Shown: positions 1-9,110 of the stretch, piece after piece
Layout of the letters: each line of letters starts with the position of its first letter
Numbering within the stretch: the stretch's first letter is position 1
NCBI GenBank assembly: GCA_937862815.1
Contig: CALMED010000002.1
Span: forward strand, 186,001-250,000
Length of the DNA stretch: 64,000 bases
Reading direction: 5' to 3'
DNA from: an uncultured Chitinophagaceae bacterium
GTDB lineage: Bacteria; Bacteroidota; Bacteroidia; Chitinophagales; Chitinophagaceae
Notes under the pieces: generated by a model
The model's input: only the letters and a program-made list of their open reading frames with translations
What the model was told of the DNA's origin: nothing
Databases searched by the model: none
Program-made: the position numbers and the translations under genes

Positions 1-285
1 CTCAGCCAGGAAGTGGCACAGGAAGGGATCACGCTTAACATCCTGGCGCCGGGCTATCACGCCACCCCCGCCATGGACCGCCTCTTCCGCAAGAAAAGCG
101 AACAAACCGGTCTGAGTATGGAAGAAGCCATGCTGCAGTACGTGAGCCAGACACCCGTAGGTTTCCTGGGCGCGGCCGATGATTTTGCCGGCCTTGCCTG
201 CTGGTTGCTGAGCCCGCACAGCCGGTACCTCACCGGGCAAACCATCAGTGTGGACGGGGGTGTGGTACGGGGAACGATGGGGTAA
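1..285 (+). CDS. Short-chain dehydrogenase/reductase, C-terminal part (5' end outside window)
   Basis: The 3' end of a gene that enters from the left edge, open in frame from base 1 with 94 residues visible. They match the C-terminal part of classical short-chain dehydrogenases: the strand NILAPG after the catalytic helix, a variable substrate-loop helix, and the closing YLTGQTISVDGG seen in FabG-like enzymes. The Rossmann glycines and the YxxxK catalytic pair lie outside the window, so the substrate cannot be inferred. It converges on the MATE gene with a 52-base gap. Confidence 0.85.
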   Translation, partial: LSQEVAQEGITLNILAPGYHATPAMDRLFRKKSEQTGLSMEEAMLQYVSQTPVGFLGAADDFAGLACWLLSPHSRYLTGQTISVDGGVVRGTMG

Positions 286-337
286 AGCCTGTCGCCAGAA
301 AATTGATCTTGTTTCAGCAACAACAGGCCTGTGTTTT

Positions 338-1732
338 TTATACGCTGACTTTCTTCCAGCCGCCTTTCCGGAAAAAGTACCAGGCCAGCAGGGCGATGAA
401 GGTTTCGGCCACGGGTATGGCAATGAAAACGCCGGTTTCTTTCCACTGCAGCAATTTGGCCAGCAGGTAGGCCAATGGAACCTGGAAGAACCAAAAGCCA
501 ACCAGGTTGATCCAGGTGGGGGTGCGGGTATCACCGGCACCGTTCAGCGCCTGGGTCATCACCATTCCAATTCCGTAAAAAATATAACCGGCTCCAATGA
601 TCCGCAGGGCCTGGGTGCCGTAGGCGATCACGGCGGGGTCGGGGGAAAAAATCCGGATGATGGGGGCGGCGAAAAAAAGAAACAACAGCATTCCCCCTGC
701 CATAAAAACGGCATTGTACCAAGCCGTGATCCGCACGCTGGCCACGGCCCGGTCTATGGCCCCCGCCCCCAGGTTTTGCCCCACCAGGGTAGCCGCCGCG
801 TTGCTCAGTCCCCACGCTGGTAAAATAAAAAACACCACGTTGCGGATGGCCACCTGGTAGCCGGCCGAAGCAGTGGTGCCGCCGGTTTCGGCCACCAGCC
901 GGGCCAGTACGATCCAGCTGCCGCTGGCAATAATGAACTGGAGGGTGGCGGGCCAGGCGATGTGCACCACGTGCCGCACTTCGGCCCAATGCGGACGAAG
1001 GTAGGGCCAGCGCATCCGCAGTACTCCGTCGCCTTTAAAGAGGTGGTAACATTGATAGGCCACCCCGGTGCTGCGGCCAATAACGGTGGCAATAGCCGCA
1101 CCTTCCAGACCATAGAAGTGAATGAAGATGGGGTCCAGCAAGATGTTGATCAGGCTGGCGATCCAGAGGCTTTTCATGGCCATGGCCGCATCACCCGCGC
1201 CCCGGAAGATACCGTTGATGAGGAAAAGGAAAACCACCGAGCCGCTGCTGCCGAGCATGATGCGGGTAAAAGAGCTGCCTTCGCGTACAACGGCCTCGCT
1301 GGCGCCCATCAGGCGCAGAATGTCGGGCGCCCACCAGGCACCGGCCATGCTCAGTATCACAGTGGCGGCCAAGGCCAGGACCAGCGACTGGGCACCCGAC
1401 TGTGCAGCGGCTTCCGGATTTTTTTCGCCCACGCGCCGGGCCACGATGGCGGTGGCGGCCGTGCTCAACCCGATGGCGATGGAGTACACCAGGGTAGTCA
1501 CCGATTCCGTAAGCCCTACTGTGGCAATGGCATTTTCCCCCAGCTTTCCTACAAAAAACATGTCCACCACGGCAAACACGCTTTCCATGCCCAGCTCCAG
1601 GATCATGGGCAACGCCAGCAGAAAAACAGCCTTGCGGATGCTGCCACGGGTGTAATCATGCACATCGCCCCGCAGCGCTTCCCGTACCAGCCGGTACAAG
1701 CGCTGCAACCGTGAGCGTAAGGAGAACGTCAT
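338..1732 (-). CDS. MATE family multidrug/cation efflux transporter
   Basis: A 464-residue polytopic inner-membrane protein with the two related six-helix bundles of the MATE family (family length about 450). The first bundle begins near residue 33 with AVFLLALPMILELGMESVF and the VDMFFVGKLG loop typical of these antiporters. MATE proteins export cationic drugs or metabolites in exchange for Na+ or H+. Substrate is not predictable here. The ATG at 1732 fits a cytoplasmic N-terminus of about 32 residues. It stands alone on the minus strand, divergent from the secreted-protein gene at 1950. Confidence 0.9.
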   Translation of the reverse strand: MTFSLRSRLQRLYRLVREALRGDVHDYTRGSIRKAVFLLALPMILELGMESVFAVVDMFFVGKLGENAIATVGLTESVTTLVYSIAIGLSTAATAIVARRVGEKNPEAAAQSGAQSLVLALAATVILSMAGAWWAPDILRLMGASEAVVREGSSFTRIMLGSSGSVVFLFLINGIFRGAGDAAMAMKSLWIASLINILLDPIFIHFYGLEGAAIATVIGRSTGVAYQCYHLFKGDGVLRMRWPYLRPHWAEVRHVVHIAWPATLQFIIASGSWIVLARLVAETGGTTASAGYQVAIRNVVFFILPAWGLSNAAATLVGQNLGAGAIDRAVASVRITAWYNAVFMAGGMLLFLFFAAPIIRIFSPDPAVIAYGTQALRIIGAGYIFYGIGMVMTQALNGAGDTRTPTWINLVGFWFFQVPLAYLLAKLLQWKETGVFIAIPVAETFIALLAWYFFRKGGWKKVSV

Positions 1733-1886
1733 AGAAGTGTGATTTAGGCTGTTATGACTGCCCCAAACCCCGGCCGGGGTAATGCGGCAGCCATACGAAC
1801 GTGCAGGCAGGAAAATAGTTACATTGCGCCTCCGTGCCGGTGGGTATTTTGAGGGGGGAATGTCCTTTTCATTGCTTCCTGCACAA

Positions 1887-1894
1887 TAAGTTTG
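1887..1894 (+). promoter_or_regulatory. Bacteroidota -7 box (TAAGTTTG)
   Basis: An exact TAnnTTTG match 55 bases before the ATG at 1950. A TTG lies only 12 bases upstream, shorter than the usual 17-23, so the -33 element is uncertain. Confidence 0.4.
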
Positions 1895-1949
1895 TAATTT
1901 TAGGCATTATTGCATAAACCTGGTACCATTGTCCACAAAAAGCCCTTTC

Positions 1950-2567
1950 ATGAAACAACTCATTGTTCTTTTACTGCTGGTGACGGCAGCCGCACCTGCC
2001 TGGGCGCAGCCGGCCCGGGTTCCGGTAAATGATCCGCCGCCCTCCAATACCAACACCAAGCCCACCACGCAGCCGGTTACCACCCCCACCACCGTAAACA
2101 CCAACGTGGAGCTCACCAAGTACAGCGATCCCCAGGGGCGTTTTACCATTGGTTACCCCGGTAACTGGACGTTCAACGACAAAGCGGAGTCAGCGGTGCT
2201 CCAGATCACCTCTCCCAAAGAAAATGATGCGGATGAGTTCCGGCAGAACCTGAACCTGCAGATCGAGGATATGAGCGGTAAAAGCACAACCGTCGACCAG
2301 TATGTAAAAACCAATATGGATGCCGTAAAGGGGCTCATTAAAGGCTACAGCGAAGTGTCTTCCATGTTCTTCAACCGCAACGGTTCGCGTGCTTACGAAG
2401 TGGTGTACAAAGGCAAATACGGCGAAATGACCTACGACATTAAAATCCGCCAGCTGTTTACCATCGTTAACAGCAAGGCCTACATACTCACCTATGTTTC
2501 CAAGGCCGATGAGCGCGACGCGTTCGAAACAACGGCCAACCGCATCTTCAACTCGTTTAAATACTGA
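1950..2567 (+). CDS. Secreted protein of unknown function (PsbP/DUF1795-like)
   Basis: A 205-residue exported protein. The ATG at 1950 gives a clean Sec signal peptide ending AAPAWAQ; a TTG seven codons earlier would only add a polar extension. A Pro/Thr/Asn-rich linker (about residues 20-55) precedes a compact domain beginning KYSDPQGRFTIGYPGNW. That opening resembles PsbP/DUF1795-type folds, where a Y-S-D-P-x-G-x-F-x-I-x-Y-P strand pair is characteristic. No catalytic motif is visible. The function is unknown; the fold assignment is inference. Confidence 0.7.
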   Translation: MKQLIVLLLLVTAAAPAWAQPARVPVNDPPPSNTNTKPTTQPVTTPTTVNTNVELTKYSDPQGRFTIGYPGNWTFNDKAESAVLQITSPKENDADEFRQNLNLQIEDMSGKSTTVDQYVKTNMDAVKGLIKGYSEVSSMFFNRNGSRAYEVVYKGKYGEMTYDIKIRQLFTIVNSKAYILTYVSKADERDAFETTANRIFNSFKY

Positions 2568-2586
2568 TTCCGGTTCGTTGAAACAG

Positions 2587-2630
2587 AACAGCGGCGGTTC
2601 CGTAAATGGACCGCCGCTGTTTTTTTATTC
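2587..2630 (+). terminator. Rho-independent terminator after the secreted-protein gene
   Basis: A 12-bp GC-rich stem (2587-2598 with 2610-2621), an 11-base loop and a run of T at 2620-2627, starting 19 bases after the stop codon. Confidence 0.85.
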
Positions 2631-2705
2631 CGGGTTTATCTGGTTTCCGGATTGATCCGATAACCTGTGTGCACATGCTTGCATGAGCCACTACAGGGGT
2701 AGAGG

Positions 2706-3461
2706 TTATTTCCGGCTGTTCATTTTAGCCAGCAGGCGCAGAATTTCGAGGTAGAGCCATACCAGGGTGACCAGCAGGCCAAAGGCTCCAAACCATTCCA
2801 TGTACTTGGGCGCTCCCAGGGCGCTGCCTTTTTCAATCATGTCGAAGTCCAGCAGCAGGTTGAGGGCCGCAATGGCAATCACCGCGAGGGAAAACACGAT
2901 GCCGAAGGTGGAGCCGGTGGCAAGAAAAGCGAAATGGATGCCGAAGAAGCCCATCACCCAGCTCAGCAGGTAAAAGACGGCAATGCTGGCGGTGGCGATG
3001 AAGATGATGGAACGCAGTTTCTCCGTAACCTTGATGACCTGCAGGGTGTAGAGCAGGTACATGCTGGCGGCTACGGTGAGGGTGAGCAGCACGGCATGCA
3101 TGATGATATCGGGGTACTTTTCCTGGAAGGCGAAGTTGAAGTAGGCGCTGATCCCTCCGATGAACAGTCCCTGCAGCAGCCCGTATGCCGGCGCCAGGAA
3201 ACCGCTCCATTGCTTTTTGAAAATTATCACGAGGGCTACCACCAGTCCGCCCAATGCCCCGCCCAGCAGCAATGGGGTGATATTTTTTCCGTCGGCAAAC
3301 CATTTCCAGGCATAGGAAGCGCCGGCCAGTACCATCAGCATCAGAAAACCAAACTTATTCATGGTGCCCCGCACCGTCATCGTTTCTTCACCGGGCAGGG
3401 TAAGGGTTTGTTCAAACTGTTTTTCCGACAGGGCGGGATTTCCCGATTTAAAGAGATTCAT
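2706..3461 (-). CDS. Bax inhibitor-1/YccA family membrane protein
   Basis: A 251-residue protein with a soluble N-terminus of about 35 residues (including TMTVRGTMNKFG) followed by seven hydrophobic helices. This is the layout of the Bax1-I/YccA-like branch common in Bacteroidota. Members of the wider TMBIM family are calcium-leak channels or modulators of membrane proteases; the role of this branch is not established. The C-terminal helices contain LNLLLDFDMIEKG, the usual DFD-type signature before the last segment. Start ATG at 3461. Not obviously in an operon. Confidence 0.85.
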   Translation of the reverse strand: MNLFKSGNPALSEKQFEQTLTLPGEETMTVRGTMNKFGFLMLMVLAGASYAWKWFADGKNITPLLLGGALGGLVVALVIIFKKQWSGFLAPAYGLLQGLFIGGISAYFNFAFQEKYPDIIMHAVLLTLTVAASMYLLYTLQVIKVTEKLRSIIFIATASIAVFYLLSWVMGFFGIHFAFLATGSTFGIVFSLAVIAIAALNLLLDFDMIEKGSALGAPKYMEWFGAFGLLVTLVWLYLEILRLLAKMNSRK

Positions 3462-3521
3462 GGTTGAAACATTGGTGAAGCGTGAAAATACACAATCCTT
3501 TCAAGTATTCAGTTAATACGC

Positions 3522-4919
3522 TTACCACATGCACACCCCGTACCCTTTCAACGGTGTTTCGCGGAAATAGAGATACCGGTCGTACCATCTCTCCCGGGCA
3601 AAAGGACTGCCACTCAGGTCGCGGATTTCATAGGTCTGCCCGCGGTATTGCAGCCGGATGTACACCGGTTCCCGCACTTCCCGGGCCCAGTGGGCAGCAC
3701 GCCGCCGGAAGGTCACCAGCGGGTAGGAGAACTGGTGGTAGGTGGTGCCGGTGAAGCGGTGCAGGTTGGGGGAGACTTCACGTAACAGCAGGTAATCTTC
3801 TTCGAAATGAAACAGCTTGGTGTAAGCGGTGTTGATGAGCAGGTGATTGCTGCGGCCCGCTTCGGTAACCAGGTTGCTGTACATGGTAAGCGTGGCCCGG
3901 TTGGTGGTGCCGTAGTAGCATTGGGTGCCCCAGGCCAGCAGCAGAAGGGCGGGAAGCCAGGCACGGAAACGAACAGGGGCCGGCGCCGGCCGGGTAACCG
4001 GCCGGAAGGTCAGCAGCACGCGGCCGGCCATCCAAAGGTAGGGCAGGCAAAAAAGGGCAGAGAAGCCCAGGAAGTAAAGCGACAACCCATCGCCCTCAAA
4101 GCGCAGTCCGCCCACATTGCAAACCAGGTAGGCGGTTGCGGCCAGCGGTACAGTCAACTGCGTATAGCGTTGCAGCGGTTTATACAGGGCGTTAATTGCA
4201 GGCGGCCGGTCAAACGGCAGCAGGCAGGCCGAGAGGAAAAACAGTCCGAAGGACGCAAAATTGGCAAAGCCGAAAAAGCAGAGGTAGGCATGAAAGCCGA
4301 AGAGGAGGGCGACGGCCCAGCGGCGTGTACGGGCAAAAAGCAGTCCAAACGGAACGATGAGTTCCAACAGAAGGGTTCCTCCCTGGAAACTCCGGATGAG
4401 CCAGAGGGGCAACGATTCGGCGTCGCCGCCCAGGTAGCGGAAAAGGTAGTGGTTGATGTGGAGGGCGCAGCTGGTGTCGGCATCAAAAAATCCGCGGTTG
4501 AGCTTGTGGAAGCCGGTGAGGAAATACACCACAACCGCGCTGGTGCAGAAAAGCCGGCTTTTTTCGTCGGGAGTGAACAGCGGTGATCTGCGCCCGGCTG
4601 CATAGCGCAGTACCACGAACAGGATGCCCAGCGAGATGAACAGTTCCAGCGTAGCGTGGTTGGCCAGCTCGGGAAACTTTCCCAACTGTTCCGGCAGGGT
4701 AATGCCCACGCCCAGCAGGGGCCAGATGAGTTGTTGCGGGCGGAGGAGCAGCATGATACAGGCTACCACAAGTACGCCCATTACCACCGGTACCTGGTCG
4801 GGGGCAAAGGCGAAATGCACCAGCTGGGCTACCACAAACAGGTGAAGCAGCAGGTGGCGGTGTGTATACGTTGCAGTAGCGGGGTTTGCAGGACTCATGA
4901 CAGGGGACGCCGGCTGCAT
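3522..4919 (-). CDS. HTTM-domain membrane protein (vitamin K-dependent gamma-carboxylase-like)
   Basis: A 465-residue polytopic membrane protein. Helices in the first 300 residues contain the HTTM-type segment TGFHKLNRGFFD followed by LHINHYLFRYLGG, the region that in vitamin K-dependent carboxylase-like proteins carries conserved His and Lys residues. The last ~130 residues form a soluble tail rich in Trp, Tyr and Arg. Bacterial HTTM proteins are mostly uncharacterised. A thioredoxin- or DCC-type partner often found beside them is absent here. ATG at 4919; an alternative ATG lies at 4898. Confidence 0.75.
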   Translation of the reverse strand: MQPASPVMSPANPATATYTHRHLLLHLFVVAQLVHFAFAPDQVPVVMGVLVVACIMLLLRPQQLIWPLLGVGITLPEQLGKFPELANHATLELFISLGILFVVLRYAAGRRSPLFTPDEKSRLFCTSAVVVYFLTGFHKLNRGFFDADTSCALHINHYLFRYLGGDAESLPLWLIRSFQGGTLLLELIVPFGLLFARTRRWAVALLFGFHAYLCFFGFANFASFGLFFLSACLLPFDRPPAINALYKPLQRYTQLTVPLAATAYLVCNVGGLRFEGDGLSLYFLGFSALFCLPYLWMAGRVLLTFRPVTRPAPAPVRFRAWLPALLLLAWGTQCYYGTTNRATLTMYSNLVTEAGRSNHLLINTAYTKLFHFEEDYLLLREVSPNLHRFTGTTYHQFSYPLVTFRRRAAHWAREVREPVYIRLQYRGQTYEIRDLSGSPFARERWYDRYLYFRETPLKGYGVCMW

Positions 4920-5041
4920 GCCGGCCTGATTGCGTGGCTAAATATAGGAAGGAATGAACAAGGGTTTGCAGCCCGTCCCTTACAGCGGGCAGCCGGTGAA
5001 ATGATTTGGGTCAGTATGCGTTTTTTCATAGCTTTCACGCC

Positions 5042-5049
5042 TAACTTTG
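5042..5049 (+). promoter_or_regulatory. -7 box for korA (TAACTTTG)
   Basis: An exact TAnnTTTG match 18 bases before the korA ATG. No TTG lies at the expected upstream distance. Confidence 0.5.
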
Positions 5050-5067
5050 AACGATTGAAATTTCCAT

Positions 5068-6912
5068 ATGACACGTAAAGAAGAACTGCTCAAAGATGTA
5101 GTGATTAAGTTCGCCGGCGACAGCGGCGACGGCATGCAATTAACCGGCAGCCAGTTTACCAACAATACCGCCCTGCTGGGCATGGACCTGGCCACCTTCC
5201 CCGACTTCCCGGCCGAGATACGGGCACCCCAGGGGACGCTCCCCGGCGTGAGTGGTTACCAGCTGCGCTTCAGCAGCCATCCCGTGTTTACCCCCGGCGA
5301 TGCCTGCGACGTGCTCGTAGCCATGAACGCAGCCGCCCTGAAAGTGAATCTCACCGCCATTAAAAAGGGAGGAAAGATCATCGTCAATACCGATGGGTTT
5401 GATGCCAAGAACCTGCGGCTTGCCAGCTACGCAGAAGGCGAAAACCCGCTGGAAAACGACAGCCTCTCCAACTATGAGGTCATTAAGATGGATGTGACCA
5501 AAATGACCCGCGAGGCGCTGAAGGAGTTTACCATGGGCACCAAGGAAAAAGACCGGGCCAAAAACATGTTTGTGCTGGGTTTCCTGTACTGGATGTACAA
5601 CCGCGATATGGACAGCACCATCCAGTTTCTGAAAGATAAGTTTGGAAAGAAAGACGATATTCTCAACTCCAACATTGCCGCATTGCAGGCCGGATACAAT
5701 TACGGCGACACCACGGAAACCTTCACCACCACTTACAAGGTGGAAAAGGCGAAGATGCAGCCAGGTGTTTACCGGTCCATCATGGGTAACCAGGCGCTGG
5801 CGTACGGCCTCATTGCCGCTTCCGAGAAAAGCGGGCTGCCCTTATTCCTGGGTTCTTATCCCATTACGCCTGCTTCCGATATTTTACACGACCTCAGCAA
5901 GTTTAAACACTTTGGCGTTAAAACCTTCCAGGCGGAAGACGAGATCGCTGCCATCACTTCGGCTATTGGTGCCAGTTATGGCGGGTCGCTGGCGGTGACC
6001 ACCAGCAGCGGCCCTGGTATTGCCCTCAAAACCGAAGCCATGGGCCTGGCGGTGATGCTGGAGATACCGCTGGTGATTGTGAACATACAGCGCGGGGGAC
6101 CGTCCACCGGTCTGCCTACCAAGACCGAGCAGAGCGATCTGCTCCAGGCCTATTACGGACGAAACGGCGAATGTCCCATGCCCGTGATCGCCTCTTCCAC
6201 GCCCAGCGATTGTTTTGATGTGGCCTTTGAAGCCGCCCGCCTCGCGGTGCAACACATGACGCCGGTGATTCTGCTGAGTGACGGCTACATTGCCAACGGA
6301 GCCGAACCCTGGAAGTTTCCTCAATCGGCCGATCTGCCCGAAATACACATCACGTTCAAGAAAGGCCTTGCCGAAGGCGAAGAGAAATACCTGCCCTACA
6401 AACGGGATGAAAAGCTGGTACGTCCCTGGGCCATTCCCGGTACCGCCGGACTGGAACACCGCATCGGCGGCCTGGAAAAGCAGGACGTCACCGGCAACGT
6501 GAGCTACGATGCCGAAAACCACCAGCACATGGTGAAAATCCGGCAGGCCAAAGTGGATGAAATAGCCAATTACATCCCGCAGCAGGAACTGGATGCCGGT
6601 CCCGAAAAGGGAAAAATTCTGGTACTCGGCTGGGGCAGTACGTACGGCGCTATCAAAACCGCGGTGGCCGACCTGCTGGAGCAGGGCCATGCTGTTGCAC
6701 ATGCCCACCTGCGGTACCTCCGCCCCTTCCCCAAAAACCTGGGCAGCATGCTACGCAACTACGAAACCGTACTGGTGCCGGAGATCAACAACGGCCAGCT
6801 GGTGCGGATCATCCGCGACGAATTCTTCGTAGATGCCAAAGGATACCATAAAATCAAAGGAACACCTATTACGCGGGGTGAGCTGTTGGAAGAAATCAGT
6901 AAGTACCTCTGA
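5068..6912 (+). CDS. korA: 2-oxoacid:acceptor oxidoreductase, fused gamma-alpha subunit (KorA type)
   Basis: A 614-residue cytoplasmic protein. Residues ~10-180 are the gamma domain (KFAGDSGDGMQLTG near the start). From about residue 230 comes the pyrimidine-binding alpha domain (GSYPITPASDILHDLS, then a TSSGPGIALKTEAMGLA loop). A transketolase C-terminal-like domain ends the protein. With KorB this subunit oxidises 2-oxoglutarate or a related 2-oxoacid to the acyl-CoA, passing electrons to ferredoxin. The TPP and iron-sulfur binding partner korB usually follows directly. Here a terminator and an opposite-strand gene follow instead, so the partner must lie elsewhere. Confidence 0.92.
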   Translation: MTRKEELLKDVVIKFAGDSGDGMQLTGSQFTNNTALLGMDLATFPDFPAEIRAPQGTLPGVSGYQLRFSSHPVFTPGDACDVLVAMNAAALKVNLTAIKKGGKIIVNTDGFDAKNLRLASYAEGENPLENDSLSNYEVIKMDVTKMTREALKEFTMGTKEKDRAKNMFVLGFLYWMYNRDMDSTIQFLKDKFGKKDDILNSNIAALQAGYNYGDTTETFTTTYKVEKAKMQPGVYRSIMGNQALAYGLIAASEKSGLPLFLGSYPITPASDILHDLSKFKHFGVKTFQAEDEIAAITSAIGASYGGSLAVTTSSGPGIALKTEAMGLAVMLEIPLVIVNIQRGGPSTGLPTKTEQSDLLQAYYGRNGECPMPVIASSTPSDCFDVAFEAARLAVQHMTPVILLSDGYIANGAEPWKFPQSADLPEIHITFKKGLAEGEEKYLPYKRDEKLVRPWAIPGTAGLEHRIGGLEKQDVTGNVSYDAENHQHMVKIRQAKVDEIANYIPQQELDAGPEKGKILVLGWGSTYGAIKTAVADLLEQGHAVAHAHLRYLRPFPKNLGSMLRNYETVLVPEINNGQLVRIIRDEFFVDAKGYHKIKGTPITRGELLEEISKYL

Positions 6913-6929
6913 CGCTTCCGGTTGTCGGG

Positions 6930-6963
6930 ATGGCCTGCACCCTGTATGGGCAGGCCATTTTTA
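6930..6963 (+). terminator. Terminator after korA
   Basis: A 9-bp stem (6930-6938 with 6950-6958) followed by a short T run, 17 bases after the korA stop. It closes a single-gene transcription unit. Confidence 0.75.
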
Positions 6964-7056
6964 ATTACAGATTGTCTTGATGCTTTGTTACATTTCCCGT
7001 AAGGGGACGTGCAGCTCCTGAACCGGTTTAAGCAGCTGCTTGCCACAGCACCGTCG

Positions 7057-7938
7057 TTACGTTGATCTGTAAAGCCGGTGCATCTCCGTCATGTGAGGCA
7101 GCGTTAGTACAGACAACAGGATGAAAAGGGCCGGAAGCCCGTTGTGTTGCAGCCACAGCCCGTTTCCCAACCATACTATCGCTGCGAGAAAGCAAATGGC
7201 TCCCAACGTGGGAACCATTGCTTTCAGTAACATGGTGCGGAAGGGCTCCGCTCCGAAAACCTGTTGCCGGATATGTGTAAGCGCATTGATGCTGTGCCAG
7301 CCGGTGAAGTACAGTACAAAGCCGGTAATGAGCGACGTGTACTGAAGCGTGAACAGAAACAGCAGAAACAGGAAGGTGGGTAACACCGGTATTTGCTTTT
7401 TTTCTCTGCCGGTCCACAACAGCAGGCCGGCAAGTCCCAGCCATGTAAGGTTGGGAACAGTACCTAGCAGGGTAACAACTGCTATTGCCAGTGAGCTTTC
7501 GCGGGAAAGGAGGGCGGTCCAGTACAACAGGGTTTGCTGATCGTGCATCAGCAACCATAAAGCAATGGCCACCCCATAAAGAATAATTTGCCAGCGGGAT
7601 GCCTTCCGGTTACCAAAGCAGGCCAGATCCGTTTCGCCAAAATGCCAGGCTGTAATGAGCAGAAAGAAGAGAAAGGCGAAACCGGGGAGCAACCACCAGA
7701 CCAGCAGGTACAACAGAATAGAGGCCATGTATAACAAGAGATAAGGAACCAGCCGGAACCCCTTTCTTGTGGTGCCGGCAACCAGGTGGTCGAGCGCTCC
7801 ATGCGGAATGCCGGCCAGTACAATGCAAATGGCTGCAACTGCAAACTCGCTCCGCGTGTTTTGCCAGTAGCCGGAGGTGAGGGCAGCAACCAGGGCGGCC
7901 ATCGCCAGCAGTATGATATGGAGCATCGTTTTATTCAC
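7057..7938 (-). CDS. blh: Brp/Blh family beta-carotene 15,15'-dioxygenase
   Basis: A 293-residue polytopic membrane enzyme that cleaves beta-carotene into two retinals, supplying the chromophore of the neighbouring rhodopsin. The family's conserved histidines are visible in order: GIPHGALDHL, AWHFGETD, GWHSINALTHI and LTLPHMTEMH. A GTG start at 7938 overlaps the crtY stop (GTGA), suggesting translational coupling; an ATG lies four codons in. It is last in the rhodopsin-crtY-blh array, where co-location with the opsin is the classic arrangement. Confidence 0.93.
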   Translation of the reverse strand: MNKTMLHIILLAMAALVAALTSGYWQNTRSEFAVAAICIVLAGIPHGALDHLVAGTTRKGFRLVPYLLLYMASILLYLLVWWLLPGFAFLFFLLITAWHFGETDLACFGNRKASRWQIILYGVAIALWLLMHDQQTLLYWTALLSRESSLAIAVVTLLGTVPNLTWLGLAGLLLWTGREKKQIPVLPTFLFLLFLFTLQYTSLITGFVLYFTGWHSINALTHIRQQVFGAEPFRTMLLKAMVPTLGAICFLAAIVWLGNGLWLQHNGLPALFILLSVLTLPHMTEMHRLYRST

Positions 7939-9053
7939 AGCGATTTATGGATGCGTTTCAGAAACGGCCACCACGGCAGTTGTGAAAAGATTTTTATTTC
8001 ATCGCGTAGACAACTGTCTTCATCCAGAAATGTGAGGATTTCGCTGATGCGCCGGTGCTCAAACAGACGTTGAAAAATTGCAACGGCTTTTGCCGGTTCT
8101 TCGCGGATGATGGACAGGAGCAGGCGGTCGTAAAACCTGAACCGGTTGTGCCGCCTCCGCCTTTGTTGCGTTTTGCCGATGCTGGCTGCCAGCAGGCGGG
8201 CGTCTTCTGTCATCCGTTGAAAGGCATATCCCGTGCTGGCCTTGATCATCCCGGCAGACTGCCCGATGGCAAGACTGCCGTCCGGCGCCACTACCGATGG
8301 GGCTTCCTCTATCAGGGGGATGGCACCCCGCTCGGTTTGCAGGCGACGGAACCCCGGACCATATTGTTTCAGAATGTACGCATCGAGCTGTGCTGTGTAG
8401 GTGGCTTCGGGCAGGGTGGAGCCCGAATAGTAGGTGCATTCCACCAATGCTTTTTTTTCGGAAAACGGCAAGACGTAGTAAAAACAGAAGTTGTCTCCGT
8501 GGACTGTAGAAAAGTCCATCAGCACCGCTTTTCCCGGGTCAAACACAGGCGTGTCATATTCAATGAACCAGCCAAAAAAATGCTGCAGCAATCTGTTGTT
8601 TTGTCCGGCCGCCGCCAGGTTGGAAATGACCTGTGATCCGGTATAGCAGCCTGTGGAGGTTTGCACGGTCCATCCATCGTTGTGCTGTGTTGTGCGCACA
8701 ACGGTGTCATTTACGAGCGTAACGTTGGGATGCGCCGGAAAGAATTGCTGGTTGAAATAGTTGTCGAAATCTGCACCCCTGATGCAGCAGTAGGAGTAGG
8801 GGGCAATATTTTCCGATTTGGCATAGCCGGTTCCGGCGAACGAAAGATCGGTCCATTCCTTACAGATCAGGTGTTCAAACGGGTGTGTGTCTTTCTTCCA
8901 GAAGCACCAGGTTTTTTCGTGAATGCGGTTGCCGGATTCAAGCACCAGTATCCTCCAGTTGCGGAAGTAATCTTCCGCACTCAGAAAGTGGAGAAGTATA
9001 CGGCCAGCGGCCCCTCCTCCTGTTATGATAATATCGTAATGGTGATCTTGCAT
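7935..9053 (-). CDS. crtY: Lycopene beta-cyclase
   Basis: A 372-residue flavoprotein that cyclises lycopene to beta-carotene, the substrate of Blh. The N-terminus holds the dinucleotide-binding motif IIITGGGAAG and then EKTWCFW, the WCFW signature of CrtY-type cyclases. The ATG at 9053 is preferred: the in-frame TTG at 9089 lies inside the terminator hairpin upstream. It overlaps blh by four bases. The other carotenoid genes (crtE, crtB, crtI) are not in the window. Confidence 0.92.
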   Translation of the reverse strand: MQDHHYDIIITGGGAAGRILLHFLSAEDYFRNWRILVLESGNRIHEKTWCFWKKDTHPFEHLICKEWTDLSFAGTGYAKSENIAPYSYCCIRGADFDNYFNQQFFPAHPNVTLVNDTVVRTTQHNDGWTVQTSTGCYTGSQVISNLAAAGQNNRLLQHFFGWFIEYDTPVFDPGKAVLMDFSTVHGDNFCFYYVLPFSEKKALVECTYYSGSTLPEATYTAQLDAYILKQYGPGFRRLQTERGAIPLIEEAPSVVAPDGSLAIGQSAGMIKASTGYAFQRMTEDARLLAASIGKTQQRRRRHNRFRFYDRLLLSIIREEPAKAVAIFQRLFEHRRISEILTFLDEDSCLRDEIKIFSQLPWWPFLKRIHKSL

Positions 9054-9063
9054 GGCTGAAAGG

Positions 9064-9097
9064 AAAAAGGCTTGCCGATCTTGCGGCAAGCCTTTTT
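9064..9097. terminator. Strong terminator/attenuator hairpin between rhodopsin and crtY
   Basis: A perfect 14-bp stem (9064-9077 with 9084-9097), six-base loop, with A and T tracts at the ends. It lies 13 bases after the rhodopsin stop and 10 bases before the crtY ATG, in the same transcription direction. It would end most rhodopsin transcripts and let a fraction continue into crtY-blh. Confidence 0.9.
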
Positions 9098-9110
9098 CTT
9101 ATCGGGCTGA

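Noticed and set aside
9054-9089. A longer crtY start at TTG 9089
   Set aside because: The extra 12 codons lie within the terminator hairpin; the ATG at 9053 directly precedes the FAD-binding strand.
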